From Candidatus Jordarchaeia archaeon (GTDB lineage Archaea > Asgardarchaeota > Jordiarchaeia > Jordiarchaeales > Jordiarchaeaceae): a stretch of DNA of 64,000 bases. Positions 40,372 through 50,731 of this stretch are shown in pieces. Made by a program: the position numbers and the translations under genes. The DNA is taken from positions 1 to 64,000 of the forward strand of contig JAHQXB010000075.1 in NCBI GenBank assembly GCA_029856435.1, read 5' to 3'. A model generated the notes under the pieces. The model did not search any database. It was given only the letters and a program-made list of their open reading frames with translations, and had not been told where the DNA came from. The first letter of the stretch is position 1, and each line of letters starts with the position of its first letter.

Positions 40372-41907
40372 ATGTTTAAAACATCTTTCGACTTTATATT
40401 GGGTAGAAAAACTAAAGAGGATTTGCCCTACGTGGCCTCTTTATCTTTTGAAGAGTTGGGAAAGCCGAAAGAAGTCATTGTGGGAAAGCCTATTCAGTGC
40501 CAGAGATGTGGTGGTGTTTTAACAGACCCCCAAAGCATAAAGAAGGATCCCAAAATTGGAACACACTTTGTGTGCGCCTTTTGTGGAACATTAAACTTGG
40601 TTGACCCCAAAGATTTACCCAGCCACCTAATGGAAGATGTGGACTTCATCATAGAAGAAGCTATGGAAATTAAGACCACTAAACCCGAAGTAACAGGCGA
40701 CAATATTGTAGCAGTGATAGATATTTCAGGCTCAATGTCTGGAGGAAAACTGGAAGCAGTCAAGAGAAGCTTGACAGAAACTATCAAAGATCTTAAGGTT
40801 AACGCTCCACAAACCAAATTTGGATTAATCGCCTTCGAATCCCAAGTATACCTAATCAATTTTAAAGGTGGAAAAACCCTAACAGTATCGGGTGATGACC
40901 TACACTCACAGGAAAAAGTGGCAGAAAAGTTCAGTCGAGCAAATTATGACTTCCTAGACGTAGAAAAAACAGCAAGCAAATGGATAGAAACACTGTCCAA
41001 ACTTGAACCAATGAATAACACCGCCCTAGGACCCGGACTCCTTGGAGGATACACCCTCCTCAAAATGAGAGGAGGGGGACGCCTACTTCTGCTCACAGAC
41101 GGCTTAGCGAACACCGGGTTCGGAAGCCTTGAAAGCCCAAGTACCACGGGAAAGAATTTTTACAAAGAGATTGCGGAAAGCTGCAAGTACAATAACATAA
41201 TAGTGGACGTAGTGGGAGTACGTGAGGAAGCAGCTGAGAGCAGATTGGCGTTAAAAACCTTGGGAGACTTGGCTCTGGAAACCGGAGGAGACATCTACTA
41301 CGTGACTATGCAAGAAATTGAGAGAACATTTGCCGACATCCGAGGTAAAGGCTACATAGCTCGAGAAGTGGAGGTAAAGATGCTTACTCCACCAAGCCTA
41401 AAAATTGTAGATGTAACCGGAACAGCTTATGAAACACCAAAACCAGAAGAGCCCATCCGACTAGGAGGAGTAACAGAGGACAGAGAGATTTACTTCGAAA
41501 TGCAAACCTCCAAAGAAGTGAAGGAAGAAGAGGTCCCAATCCAAGCACAAATCCAGTATGTAGACCCTCAAGGAAGAAGACACCTGAGAGTAGTTACAAA
41601 AAAGGTCAAAAAAACTGAAGACGAGAAACAGTTTACAAAAACTTACAATCCCAAAATTACGGGAGCGATGAGGGTACAGCAGGCAGGAAGAGCCGCCTAC
41701 CAAGGAAAAGCAGAAAAAGCCAAGGAAATAATAGGGAAATATCAGAAACAGATAGCAGCAGCGCCCATGGCACCAGAAGCTAAGGTTGTTGCCAATGTTC
41801 TGCAAAAGGAACTCAATGAATTAGTGGCAAAAGCTGAATCTGAAGACGAAGCCGCTGTCCAAAGCGCCAAGAAAATAAGGGTCAGCGGAAAGAAACTCTT
41901 CGAGTAA
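40372..41907 (+). CDS. VWA-domain protein with N-terminal zinc ribbon
   Basis: CQRCGGVLTDP...CAFCGTLN; MIDAS DISGSMSG ... NTALG ... LLTDGLAN. Confidence 0.85.
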   Translation: MFKTSFDFILGRKTKEDLPYVASLSFEELGKPKEVIVGKPIQCQRCGGVLTDPQSIKKDPKIGTHFVCAFCGTLNLVDPKDLPSHLMEDVDFIIEEAMEIKTTKPEVTGDNIVAVIDISGSMSGGKLEAVKRSLTETIKDLKVNAPQTKFGLIAFESQVYLINFKGGKTLTVSGDDLHSQEKVAEKFSRANYDFLDVEKTASKWIETLSKLEPMNNTALGPGLLGGYTLLKMRGGGRLLLLTDGLANTGFGSLESPSTTGKNFYKEIAESCKYNNIIVDVVGVREEAAESRLALKTLGDLALETGGDIYYVTMQEIERTFADIRGKGYIAREVEVKMLTPPSLKIVDVTGTAYETPKPEEPIRLGGVTEDREIYFEMQTSKEVKEEEVPIQAQIQYVDPQGRRHLRVVTKKVKKTEDEKQFTKTYNPKITGAMRVQQAGRAAYQGKAEKAKEIIGKYQKQIAAAPMAPEAKVVANVLQKELNELVAKAESEDEAAVQSAKKIRVSGKKLFE

Positions 41908-41970
41908 CAGAAGTAGGTTGAAGGGTAATACTCCTCTTTTCTTTTTTCTCTTTTTTGTTGGGAGGAGTAG

Positions 41971-42786
41971 TTAGTCAGTTTTCTTTTTTCTCTCAAGGAA
42001 TTCTTTAACCCTTCTTTTATTCTCTTCTGTGGTAAGACACAAGCTTTGTAGTGTCATTTCATAGTCTAGTGCCTGTTCCATGTTTAAGTTCAGAGACTCG
42101 TTAACAGCTTTCTTTGCAACTCCCAATGCTCTGGCGGGCATTTGTGCCAACTCCTTCGCAAAGCTCATCACTGTAGATTCTAACTCTTCTGGGGGAACCA
42201 CCCTGTTTACGAGGCCCAGCTGCTCTGCCTCCCTAGCATCTATAATTCGGCCCGTGAAAAAGAGTTCCTTTGCCTTGTGAATTCCCACTATTCTTGGGAG
42301 CAGATAGCTTCCTCCTCCATCGGGACCCAGTCCCACCCTGATGAAAACTTCTCCGAAACGAGCATTCTCAGAAGCAATCACAATGTCACAGGCGAGAGCT
42401 ATGTTGCAGGACGCTCCAGTGGCTGGACCGTTTACCGCTGCAATGATTGGTTTTTCCATGTTCCATATGGTGGAAACTATGGTTTTCACACCCTTCTGAA
42501 GTTTTCTTCTAAGTTCTAGGGGGTCGATTTTGTGGTACACGTCCTGCATCTGTTTTATGTCCCCACCCGCACTAAAGGCTCGGCCCGCACCAGTAATTAC
42601 TATGACTTTGACACTATCATCATGGTCCAGCTCTCTTAGCGCGGAGATAATTTCTAGATTCATAGGCTCATATAAAGCGTTTAATGTTTCGGGACGATTC
42701 AATGTAATTTTTGCTACGCCGTCCATTTTTTCAACGATAATATGGTTGTAGCTAATTTTCTTCACCACCAAACACCATTGACACAA
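41971..42786 (-). CDS. Enoyl-CoA hydratase/isomerase family protein
   Basis: AKITLNRPETLNAL, GAGRAFSAGGDIKQM, AAVNGPATGASCNIALACDI, ARFGEVFIRVGLGPDGG. Confidence 0.9.
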   Translation of the reverse strand: MCQWCLVVKKISYNHIIVEKMDGVAKITLNRPETLNALYEPMNLEIISALRELDHDDSVKVIVITGAGRAFSAGGDIKQMQDVYHKIDPLELRRKLQKGVKTIVSTIWNMEKPIIAAVNGPATGASCNIALACDIVIASENARFGEVFIRVGLGPDGGGSYLLPRIVGIHKAKELFFTGRIIDAREAEQLGLVNRVVPPEELESTVMSFAKELAQMPARALGVAKKAVNESLNLNMEQALDYEMTLQSLCLTTEENKRRVKEFLERKKKTD

Positions 42787-42925
42787 TCACCTAATAATTG
42801 TTAAACATCTTAATCAAAATATCCTTAATTTAAGCACTTTCAATATTTTGGGTCAAAATTTTAGTTAGAAATTTTTTGGCGAAGTTTTTTAAACTATAAT
42901 ATGCGTTATTTTAGTTTATAGAGTT

Positions 42926-44629
42926 TTGAAGAGGTTTTTTATGGTTCAATTAAATTTGGGTAAAGCAATAGTTGAGATGTTTAAGAGACACAAGGTGGAA
43001 TATGTTTTCGGACTAGTGGGAACAGCGGTTAGCAGACTAATCTACGAGCTGGGTAAGGACGAAAGCATAAACTACATAGTTACCAGACACGAGCAAACGG
43101 CGGCAAGCATGGCTGACGGTTATGCGCGAGTTACAGGCAAAGTCGGGGTTTGCCAAACAACTGCTGGGCCTGGAACGTTAAATGCGGTTCTAAGTGTAGC
43201 AGATGCCTACAAAGACGGCTCTCCCATAATTTTGATAACTGGACAGGTTAGGTCAGACTTCATTGGTAGGGATGTTTTTGACGAAGTGGATCAAATAGCT
43301 ATTTTTAAGCCTATAACAAAATGGCAGCAGAGGATAATGAAGATTGAGGATGTGCCCCGCATAATATCTAACGCCTTTTATTTGGCTCGAAGTGGTAGAC
43401 CCGGCCCAGTATTTTTAGAGGTTCCAGAAAACCTGTGGGACAATTCGGGAGAAGTAAATCTAAACTATCAAATTAAAGCCAGCCGAAGTTATGTGGCTTC
43501 AGGCATGATTGAGGAGGCTGTGGATCTTCTTCTAAAAGCGGATTCCCCCCTCATTTTAGCTGGTGCTGGTGTGATGTGGTCTGAAGCTTGGGAGGAACTC
43601 AGAATCCTAGCTGAAACCCTTGAGATACCCGTAGTAACTACGGGCAACGGGAGAGGAGTCATCCCCGAAGATCACACCCTCTCATTTGGTATGGCTGGAA
43701 GCTATGGTGGGAAAGCTGCGGCTGATTACGCGTTGGCCAAAGCAGATTTGGTACTTGCTGTTGGAGCAAGTGTCTCTGTAAATACCATGTACTTTATGAA
43801 TAATCCCATTACAGGCCAACTCATCCACATAAATATGGACCCCACAGTTATAGGGAAAAATTATCCCTGCAGACTGGGAATAGTGGGAGACGCGAAACTG
43901 GTACTCTCAGAAATGCTAAAAATATTAAAACAGAAAAGGTTCACCAAGAGAACCGCCTCATGGATTTCAGAGTTAGAAAATAAGAGGAGAGAATGGGTAG
44001 AAAAGTGGCACACACAAAACAGGTCAGATGCAGTGCCCATAAAGCCCCAGAGACTATTAACTGACATGCGCGAGGTAATTCCGAGAGACGCCATAATAAC
44101 AATAGGTTCAGGCAATCATCACGCTTTTGCAGCAGAGTATTTTCCAGTCTACTATCCTCGTACTCAGATATCCGCTTTTAACTTTGCCGCAATGGCCTTC
44201 GCCTTCCCAGCAGCACTAGGCGCAAAAGTGGCCAAACCAGACAAACCGGTAATCTGCATCATCGGCGAAGGAGATTTCATGATGACCGTACAGGACCTTG
44301 AAACAGCGGTCAGGGAAGAACTAAACGTGGTCTCAGTAATTCTCAACAACGGATGTTACGGGACTCCCAAACTATTCCAAAAAGCAGTGTATGGTGAAGC
44401 CTATGGCTGCGACTATGGCAATCCCAGTCTAGCCAAACTAGCAGAAGTTTTTGGCGCTTGTGGCTGGACTGTGGAACGCCCAAGCGAAATAAAAGACACG
44501 GTCAGAGAAGCCTTAAACTGCGGAAAACCAGCCATAATCGATGTACCAATAGACCCAAATGAAATAATACCCATAAACCTAGAAGCACACCTGGGACTGA
44601 CTAAACTCCCCCAAAAAAGAATAGTTTAA
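42926..44629 (+). CDS. Thiamine pyrophosphate-dependent enzyme, acetolactate-synthase-like
   Basis: FGLVGTAVSRLIYEL, RHEQTAASMADGYARVTGKVGVCQTTAGPGTLN, IGEGDFMMTVQDLETAVREELNVVSVILNNGCYG. Confidence 0.88.
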   Translation: MKRFFMVQLNLGKAIVEMFKRHKVEYVFGLVGTAVSRLIYELGKDESINYIVTRHEQTAASMADGYARVTGKVGVCQTTAGPGTLNAVLSVADAYKDGSPIILITGQVRSDFIGRDVFDEVDQIAIFKPITKWQQRIMKIEDVPRIISNAFYLARSGRPGPVFLEVPENLWDNSGEVNLNYQIKASRSYVASGMIEEAVDLLLKADSPLILAGAGVMWSEAWEELRILAETLEIPVVTTGNGRGVIPEDHTLSFGMAGSYGGKAAADYALAKADLVLAVGASVSVNTMYFMNNPITGQLIHINMDPTVIGKNYPCRLGIVGDAKLVLSEMLKILKQKRFTKRTASWISELENKRREWVEKWHTQNRSDAVPIKPQRLLTDMREVIPRDAIITIGSGNHHAFAAEYFPVYYPRTQISAFNFAAMAFAFPAALGAKVAKPDKPVICIIGEGDFMMTVQDLETAVREELNVVSVILNNGCYGTPKLFQKAVYGEAYGCDYGNPSLAKLAEVFGACGWTVERPSEIKDTVREALNCGKPAIIDVPIDPNEIIPINLEAHLGLTKLPQKRIV

Positions 44630-44935
44630 CACCATTCCCCAACTTTTACCACTAGAATACCCTCCCACAGCCACAGGATTCACAGAGATATAAAACCATC
44701 ACAATAAAGGGGACAAAAGAAAAGGGGACAAAAGAAAAAGTACTACAAAATAACTAGGAGGGCGCTGCATCAGAAAATCCATTCCACAATCCTAGCAGAT
44801 AGACATTAGTCTATACAGATTTCCCAAGCAGGCTTATAAAATTTTCATTCACTCTTAGTCTTCACCCTTTTAGGAGACAGGTTTTCAATATTTAACTTAG
44901 ATTAGTCTCCTTTTTGCAGACAAAGAATAAAAATT

Positions 44936-46255
44936 TTATTTTTTCGTTTTCATCCATTCTGTCTTTTTCTCTCTGGGTTCACCGAAGGGGTTCTCATATT
45001 TTTCCATGTTTTCGGCAATTTTGAGGTGGGGCGGGACTCCATAACCCTGCTCTACTGCTATTGCTCTCAGTCTTTCAAGCATACCCGCTACATCTATTCT
45101 ACCAGGGCACAATTCTATGCAGGCTTTGCATCCAACACACATAAATAGTCCGTTTCTCACAGCAGCCTCAATGCCCTCGGAGAAAGCGCTTCGCACAATG
45201 CCTATGCCTCCTTTAACCGCCTCTGAGCCATAGGCGAGCCCACCAGCCAGAACCGCTGTGCAAGCAAAGAAGCAGGCACTACAGTTGGTACAGTATAGTA
45301 GTTCTTCGAACCCCGCATTTTTGGCTCTGGTTCTCCAATCATCAACCAGAACCACATGGACTTCTTGGGCTCCATGCATGCCCAAAACGTTTATTCCTTG
45401 GAGATCTGCTGTTCTTGACGGCCCCTTTATGAAGGATGTGTAGGTTCCGGTGATTTCCAGGTATTGTTCCATGCTTTTGATAATTGTGGTTGCGCTTTCC
45501 CAGTCAGGTACAATCTTGTCTATGCCTGCGACCGCTATGTGTTTGTCGGCTAGGCGTGTTATGAGGCTAATGTTTCCTTCGTTTTCTATTAGTCCTATTA
45601 TGCCGTCTTCGGCTCCTATGGCGTTGGCCCCTGTGAGGCAGATTTTGCCCTGGAGCATTTTTTCACGCATGTTGGCGCGGGCTGCTTGGCGTATGGGTTC
45701 GAAGTCAGGCTTTACTTCGTATCCAACTTCTTTGGTGAAAACTTCTGCGACCTTGGTGAGGGGTATGTGTACTCCTGGGCCTACTGGGAGGCTTGGTTCT
45801 TCGCCGCTTAGCTGTATTATTCTGTCTCCCAGGTCGGTTTCGATTACCGTTATTCCCTTTTCTTCTAGGGCTTTTATTATTCCGCACTCCTTGGCGGTGG
45901 TGGATTTGGATTTTGTTATTAGGTCGACTCCCTCAGTTTCCTTTAACACGTATTTTTTGGCGTCTTCAGCGGTTTTGGCAAGGAATACTTGGCAATTGTT
46001 TTTCTCAAGGTTTTCTTTGGCGATTTTTACCAGCTCGTCCAAGTTTTTGATTGAGTATTCCTTTATTTGTCTGTACTTTTCGCTGAGCTTTTTTAGTTTG
46101 GGCATTTTCTTCATTATCTGCTCATACTTGAAGTTTAGTCCGAACTCGAAGAAGTCCATGACTGGCTTGTTTTGAACCGCTTTCTTTATCCTTTCTTGAA
46201 CATATGTGTGAGCTTCCTTGGACATTTCCAAACACCTCAACATACGGCTTTCCAA
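44936..46255 (-). CDS. LUD-domain 4Fe-4S protein (LutB-like)
   Basis: LUD region VDLITKSKSTTAKECGIIKALEEKGITVIETDLGDRI; CTNCSACFFACTAV and CVGCKACIELCPG. Confidence 0.85.
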   Translation of the reverse strand: MESRMLRCLEMSKEAHTYVQERIKKAVQNKPVMDFFEFGLNFKYEQIMKKMPKLKKLSEKYRQIKEYSIKNLDELVKIAKENLEKNNCQVFLAKTAEDAKKYVLKETEGVDLITKSKSTTAKECGIIKALEEKGITVIETDLGDRIIQLSGEEPSLPVGPGVHIPLTKVAEVFTKEVGYEVKPDFEPIRQAARANMREKMLQGKICLTGANAIGAEDGIIGLIENEGNISLITRLADKHIAVAGIDKIVPDWESATTIIKSMEQYLEITGTYTSFIKGPSRTADLQGINVLGMHGAQEVHVVLVDDWRTRAKNAGFEELLYCTNCSACFFACTAVLAGGLAYGSEAVKGGIGIVRSAFSEGIEAAVRNGLFMCVGCKACIELCPGRIDVAGMLERLRAIAVEQGYGVPPHLKIAENMEKYENPFGEPREKKTEWMKTKK

Positions 46256-46962
46256 ACTATCTCTGGCAAATCCAGCACCTCAACATCAACTTTCATTCGC
46301 TCCGCCGCATTTGCCAAAGACAGGTTACAGAAGGGACAAGCGGTGACCAGAATTCTCCCCTGTTGCCTTAATACATCGTTTATCCTTTTTTCGCTTGAGC
46401 GTTCAGTGTTTTCTCGGTAAGCAGACATCACACCTCCACCAGCCCCGCAGCACTTCGCATCTACTCTGGAACGAATTAAATCGAAGAACTCTATTCCCGG
46501 TATCGCCCTAATAACTTCCCGGGGCTCATCATATACTCCGCAGTGCCTTGCCAAGTGACATGGGTCATGATAAGTCACCTTCATTGGGAGGGGATTCTTG
46601 AAAACCAGCTTTCGTGCATCCTTTAATTCTTTTAGAAACTGTGAAATGTGTCTTACTTCCAGATTAAAGCTAGGATCAATGTTGGGATAGTCACAGGTGA
46701 AGGCCCTGTAGCACCCCGGACAAAAAGTTAAAATCTCATCAACTCCCTTGGATTTGAAGTATGCCAGATTTTTGTGCACTCTTTTTTTCGCGGCTTCTAA
46801 TTGCCCAGTTCTAAAGAGGAAACCACCACAGCAGGGCTCGTCATTTAAAATTTTATATACGACGCCACACTTATCCAGAATATTTTTTGTGGCGGTAACT
46901 ATGTTTGGCCTGCGATAAGGGGACATACAACCCATAAAAAGAATAGTCTCACCCATATTCAT
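46237..46962 (-). CDS. CCG-domain (Fe-S)-binding protein (LutA/GlpC-like)
   Basis: FMGCMSPY, DEPCCGGFLF, CPGC, HDPCHLARHCG, KCCGAGGGVMS, CPFC; overlaps the LUD gene. Confidence 0.87.
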   Translation of the reverse strand: MNMGETILFMGCMSPYRRPNIVTATKNILDKCGVVYKILNDEPCCGGFLFRTGQLEAAKKRVHKNLAYFKSKGVDEILTFCPGCYRAFTCDYPNIDPSFNLEVRHISQFLKELKDARKLVFKNPLPMKVTYHDPCHLARHCGVYDEPREVIRAIPGIEFFDLIRSRVDAKCCGAGGGVMSAYRENTERSSEKRINDVLRQQGRILVTACPFCNLSLANAAERMKVDVEVLDLPEIVWKAVC

Positions 46963-47313
46963 CCCGCATAATGGTCATACCTAAATTATATTCAAGATAA
47001 GTAGTTTAAAATATATATATTTCCACCAAAAATGGGAGGATTTTGGTGTAGGTTAAATAGTCTAATATGGTATGGAAGGAGAAATGAACGCCCTCTAAAT
47101 AAATTTTATCTTGGCTGTTTTGATGTTACTTCGCTGTTACGAGGATAGTATATAAACTTAAGAGGAAAGTAAAACTTTAGAATGTTGGGCTTTAAATACT
47201 TAAAAATCCTTTAAAAATACCTGCTCATAGTTAAGGTTTAAGGGTGCATAAAGATTATAAGGGCGTGAATCAAATTTTATAGCAAAATTACAAAATTATA
47301 ATGAGGGCGGAAG

Positions 47314-47577
47314 ATGTTGACAAAACCCCTATTCCAAAACCTAAGCGAATTGTTAAACCGCATAGACGAGGGGAAAATAGAGGACGTCCACAAATGCCTG
47401 GAACGCTGCTGGAAGGAATTCTACATACTAGAAAAAAACCCAGAAATCCCAAGTGAGGACTTCCAAAAAATGCGAAAACTGTTAGAAGAAATAACAGTAG
47501 CCATAGAAGCCTACGAGGCCGGAGCAATCACCGTAAAAGAATTCAACAGAATAAAAATCAAAGTCTTTGAAAAATAA
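47314..47577 (+). CDS. Small helical hypothetical protein
   Basis: 87 aa; C-terminal KMRKLLEEITVAIEAYEAGAITVKEFNRIKIKV resembles a SHOCT-like helix pair. Confidence 0.45.
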   Translation: MLTKPLFQNLSELLNRIDEGKIEDVHKCLERCWKEFYILEKNPEIPSEDFQKMRKLLEEITVAIEAYEAGAITVKEFNRIKIKVFEK

Positions 47578-47658
47578 AGGACAGTCATCCACCATCCAAA
47601 TCTATAAACATAAATAGTTAGTTAGAATCAAAAAAATAAATAATAAGAAATAGGCGGT

Positions 47659-48759
47659 TTATTTAGCCTTATATTTTTCTATGGCTTCCCAGTCCAATTC
47701 CACACCCAACCCTGGTTCCTGGGGCACAACAGCGTATCCATCCTCAAGCTTTATCGGTGTCTTTAGGAGGTAGAATTCGTCGGGATAGAAGGGAAACTCC
47801 ATCCAATCCGAATTGTAACTTGATGCAATCACGTGGATATTTGCCGCCATTATAAGTCCGAAGCCGAAAATGTGGGGGATTGCACGCACGCCGAACGCCT
47901 CAGCCAAAGCGCAGATTTTTTTCACTTGCAGTATTCCCCCGCTTCTGGTGGCGTCTGGCTGAATTATGTCATATGCCTCAGCCTCCAGAATCTCTCTGAA
48001 TCGCCGCAACCCGAAATCGTTTTCCCCGCCAGCGATTTCCACATTGGATCTGGCGCGGAGCTCCGAAAGCCCTCTCAAATTATCGGAAGGTAAGGGTTCC
48101 TCCAGCCAAATCACATCGTATGTTTCACAAATGTTTGCCAGCTCAGACGCTTCCTTAGCTGATTCGTAGGCAGAGTTAACATCAACCATAATCCCCAGGT
48201 CTGGGTATTCCTCCCTAACTGCTTTGATTATTTCCTCGTCCTTGGCAAGACCCTCCCCAATTCTGAGCTTTACTGCTTTAAACCCCTTCTGAACCGCAGC
48301 TTTAGCCATACCCACGGCCGCTTTTGGAGCCAGGGCGAAGGCGAAACTAGCATAGGCTTTAATTCTGTCCCGATAACCTCCCAGCAGTTTGTAAACCGGT
48401 TTTTTTAGACTTTTGCCGATGATGTCCCATAGTGCTACCTCAACTGCGCTAATGGATTGACCAACCCCGAACAGAATCCTCCAGCTGTTGTTGTACATTT
48501 CCCTCCAAATTTCCTCAATCATGAAGGGGTCCTTGCCCACAACCATTTTTGATAGTGCGCCCTCAATAAATTTTACCTGAGTCTCATCGCTGAGAGAAAA
48601 GTGGCTCAAACCGTAGCCCTCGATTCCCTCATCCGTTTTAACCGTCACAAGAGTTCCCGAAGCATTGATGCGAGGCATCGAACCAATTTTAATGCTAAAA
48701 GGAAGCCTTAACACCTCAGCTTTAACTTCTGTAACCTTCATCTCAACTAACACTCCCAT
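47659..48759 (-). CDS. Mandelate racemase/muconate lactonizing enzyme (enolase superfamily)
   Basis: ALWDIIGKSLKKPVYKLLGG, KAVKLRIG, IMVDVNSAY, WLEEPLPSDN, IAGGENDFG, IQPDATRSGGI. Confidence 0.9.
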   Translation of the reverse strand: MGVLVEMKVTEVKAEVLRLPFSIKIGSMPRINASGTLVTVKTDEGIEGYGLSHFSLSDETQVKFIEGALSKMVVGKDPFMIEEIWREMYNNSWRILFGVGQSISAVEVALWDIIGKSLKKPVYKLLGGYRDRIKAYASFAFALAPKAAVGMAKAAVQKGFKAVKLRIGEGLAKDEEIIKAVREEYPDLGIMVDVNSAYESAKEASELANICETYDVIWLEEPLPSDNLRGLSELRARSNVEIAGGENDFGLRRFREILEAEAYDIIQPDATRSGGILQVKKICALAEAFGVRAIPHIFGFGLIMAANIHVIASSYNSDWMEFPFYPDEFYLLKTPIKLEDGYAVVPQEPGLGVELDWEAIEKYKAK

Positions 48760-49306
48760 ACTTTAAACATAATAGACACCCTTCCCCCATATAACTCTTA
48801 GCACACCACAAATGCACCTAAAAAATCTGAAAAAAAATAACCCGATAACCGTCAGAGTTAAAGAAAAAGTGCTCACACAAAATTTTAACTTACAAAAACA
48901 CTCCACCATAGAGCATACCCTTATTTTAATTCAGACTTCCCAGCGTGAAAAACCTGTAACCTCACCTAGCTGAGTATGAAGCCCACACCAAAAGGTAAAC
49001 AAAATTTAAGTACTAGTTATAACCAAACCTATTTTTGCGAAAAACACCACTTGCCATGAGTTGACTCGAAGTGCCTTTAAAAAAATTGTTACGATGAGTT
49101 TTTAGAAAAAGGTTTATTATGGCTCCATTTCGGAAAGGAAGATAAAAAAAGGGAGATCACACAACTAATTTTAAACAAAAATTATTGAAAACGCCAATTC
49201 GCGCCAGCATCCCTAATAGTGAGTCTTAAACACCTTGCATACACCAAAAAAAGTATATTTTTAAATAACGATGATAGTAGTATAACACTTGGAAAAGTGA
49301 GGAGTT

Positions 49307-50065
49307 ATGAGCAACTCAATTACTGCTGGAGTTTTTGGAGCATCAATAGGATTAGTGTCAACCATTGTGGGAGTTCTGTGGAGCCTTCAGTACTACGCTC
49401 TCGCTTCCCTGCACCAGACAGCTGTTACAATACAGAACATGCTCTACGTTTTCGAGGAACTTACCTTCTTTATTGGCTTTTTCCACACTCTTCAACTGAA
49501 CAGCGCCATAAGTGGCTTCTTGGGAGTTACAGCTATTCTTGCCATACTAATGCTTATAACACTAATTCTGGTGGGCTTGGGGCTCTACGGAATCGGAAAA
49601 ATAGAAGGAAAAACCATGGGCACGGTTGGCCTAGTGATTGGAATCATTGGAGCAATCCTAATCCTACTACTATTAATTATAGGAGTAGCAGCAGGCGGCA
49701 CCACACATACACTCACCTCAATTTGGGTACTTATGAATCTAAGATGGATTATTTCTATGCCCCTTAACCCGGGAAAAATTATGTTCCTTGTCCTTATGAG
49801 TGGTGTGCCTAGCGTTAGCACCCCCCTCTTGTGGCTGGGTCTTCTCGCTTTGGGAATAACAGTAATCATCTTTGGAGCCACATTCATCTTAATGAGGGAT
49901 TCACTATCCAGCCCGGGACTGGCTGTAGCGGCAGGAGTACTCTACATTATCAGTGGAATATTCCTATTCGCAGGAGTTCTAGTGCCATGGCTAGCCTTCA
50001 TCATCCTCTTCGTAAGCTTCATAATGTCAGCCCTAATATTCTTCCAATCAAGAGAACAAGCCTAA
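49307..50065 (+). CDS. Polytopic membrane protein (paralogue 1)
   Basis: 252 aa, multiple TM; shares GVAAGGTTHTLTS, SGVPSVSTPLLWLGL, TVIIFGATFILMR with the next gene. Confidence 0.7.
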   Translation: MSNSITAGVFGASIGLVSTIVGVLWSLQYYALASLHQTAVTIQNMLYVFEELTFFIGFFHTLQLNSAISGFLGVTAILAILMLITLILVGLGLYGIGKIEGKTMGTVGLVIGIIGAILILLLLIIGVAAGGTTHTLTSIWVLMNLRWIISMPLNPGKIMFLVLMSGVPSVSTPLLWLGLLALGITVIIFGATFILMRDSLSSPGLAVAAGVLYIISGIFLFAGVLVPWLAFIILFVSFIMSALIFFQSREQA

Positions 50066-50435
50066 AAACAACTCCTACCCTATTTTTTATTTTTAACCGA
50101 TATTTCGCAGATTCCGCGAAGCTATTTTGGCGATTTGCTTTTCTCAAAATGGTTTGGAGATGCCTTGACGTTTATACCGATTCGACATCCACATTCTCCC
50201 AAAAAGGGGGAAGTGTCTTTATGAGAAACTCCACAACCCCACCAAAGGAATTCCAAATCCGCAAAAATGGGTTTTAAGTCTTTTAACCAGATTTGCAACC
50301 CTGATTTGATTGGGAGCTTTATCCCACAAAAGGTTCGGTGACATCGAATCAGTCCCAGAAACTAGATTACAAGAATTGCTGTATGTATTTATCTGTTGTG
50401 ATTGAATAACGGATACTGGGGCTCTAAACCTTGAA

Positions 50436-50502
50436 GGAGGGCTTATTTGGACTTTTCTGGCGAATGTTTCCCACATGGAAAAGAATCTAAATAGCCCTCC
50501 TC
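50436..50502. repeat. Imperfect hairpin/inverted repeat
   Basis: ggagggcttatttggactttt ... aaagaatctaaatagccctcc form inverted arms. Confidence 0.5.
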
Positions 50503-50731
50503 TCATGGAAAGGAGGCATATAACACCAGGTCGGCTTCCGGGAGCTAAACATCATACACTAAAGCGCTTCAGACAAAGGATGAAAACCTCAAGTTTTTTT
50601 CATGGTAAACTCCCATACGCTTACGCGTTTTAGATAAAGAATGAAAACCTCAAGTTCTTCATAACAAACCTACATACGAATTGCTATATTTAAAAGGGGA
50701 GAGTGGTGTTTAGGATAATGGTGAAAAAGCG

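Noticed and set aside
44695-44740. Short direct repeat aaggggacaaaagaa x2
   Set aside because: Two short copies only; too little to interpret.
45450-46175. 241-aa ORF antisense to the LUD gene
   Set aside because: Antisense shadow; no motif.
50550-50680. Possible CRISPR-like array from the two similar units about 54 bp apart
   Set aside because: Units are degenerate, directly abutting rather than separated by unique spacers, and no cas genes are present.
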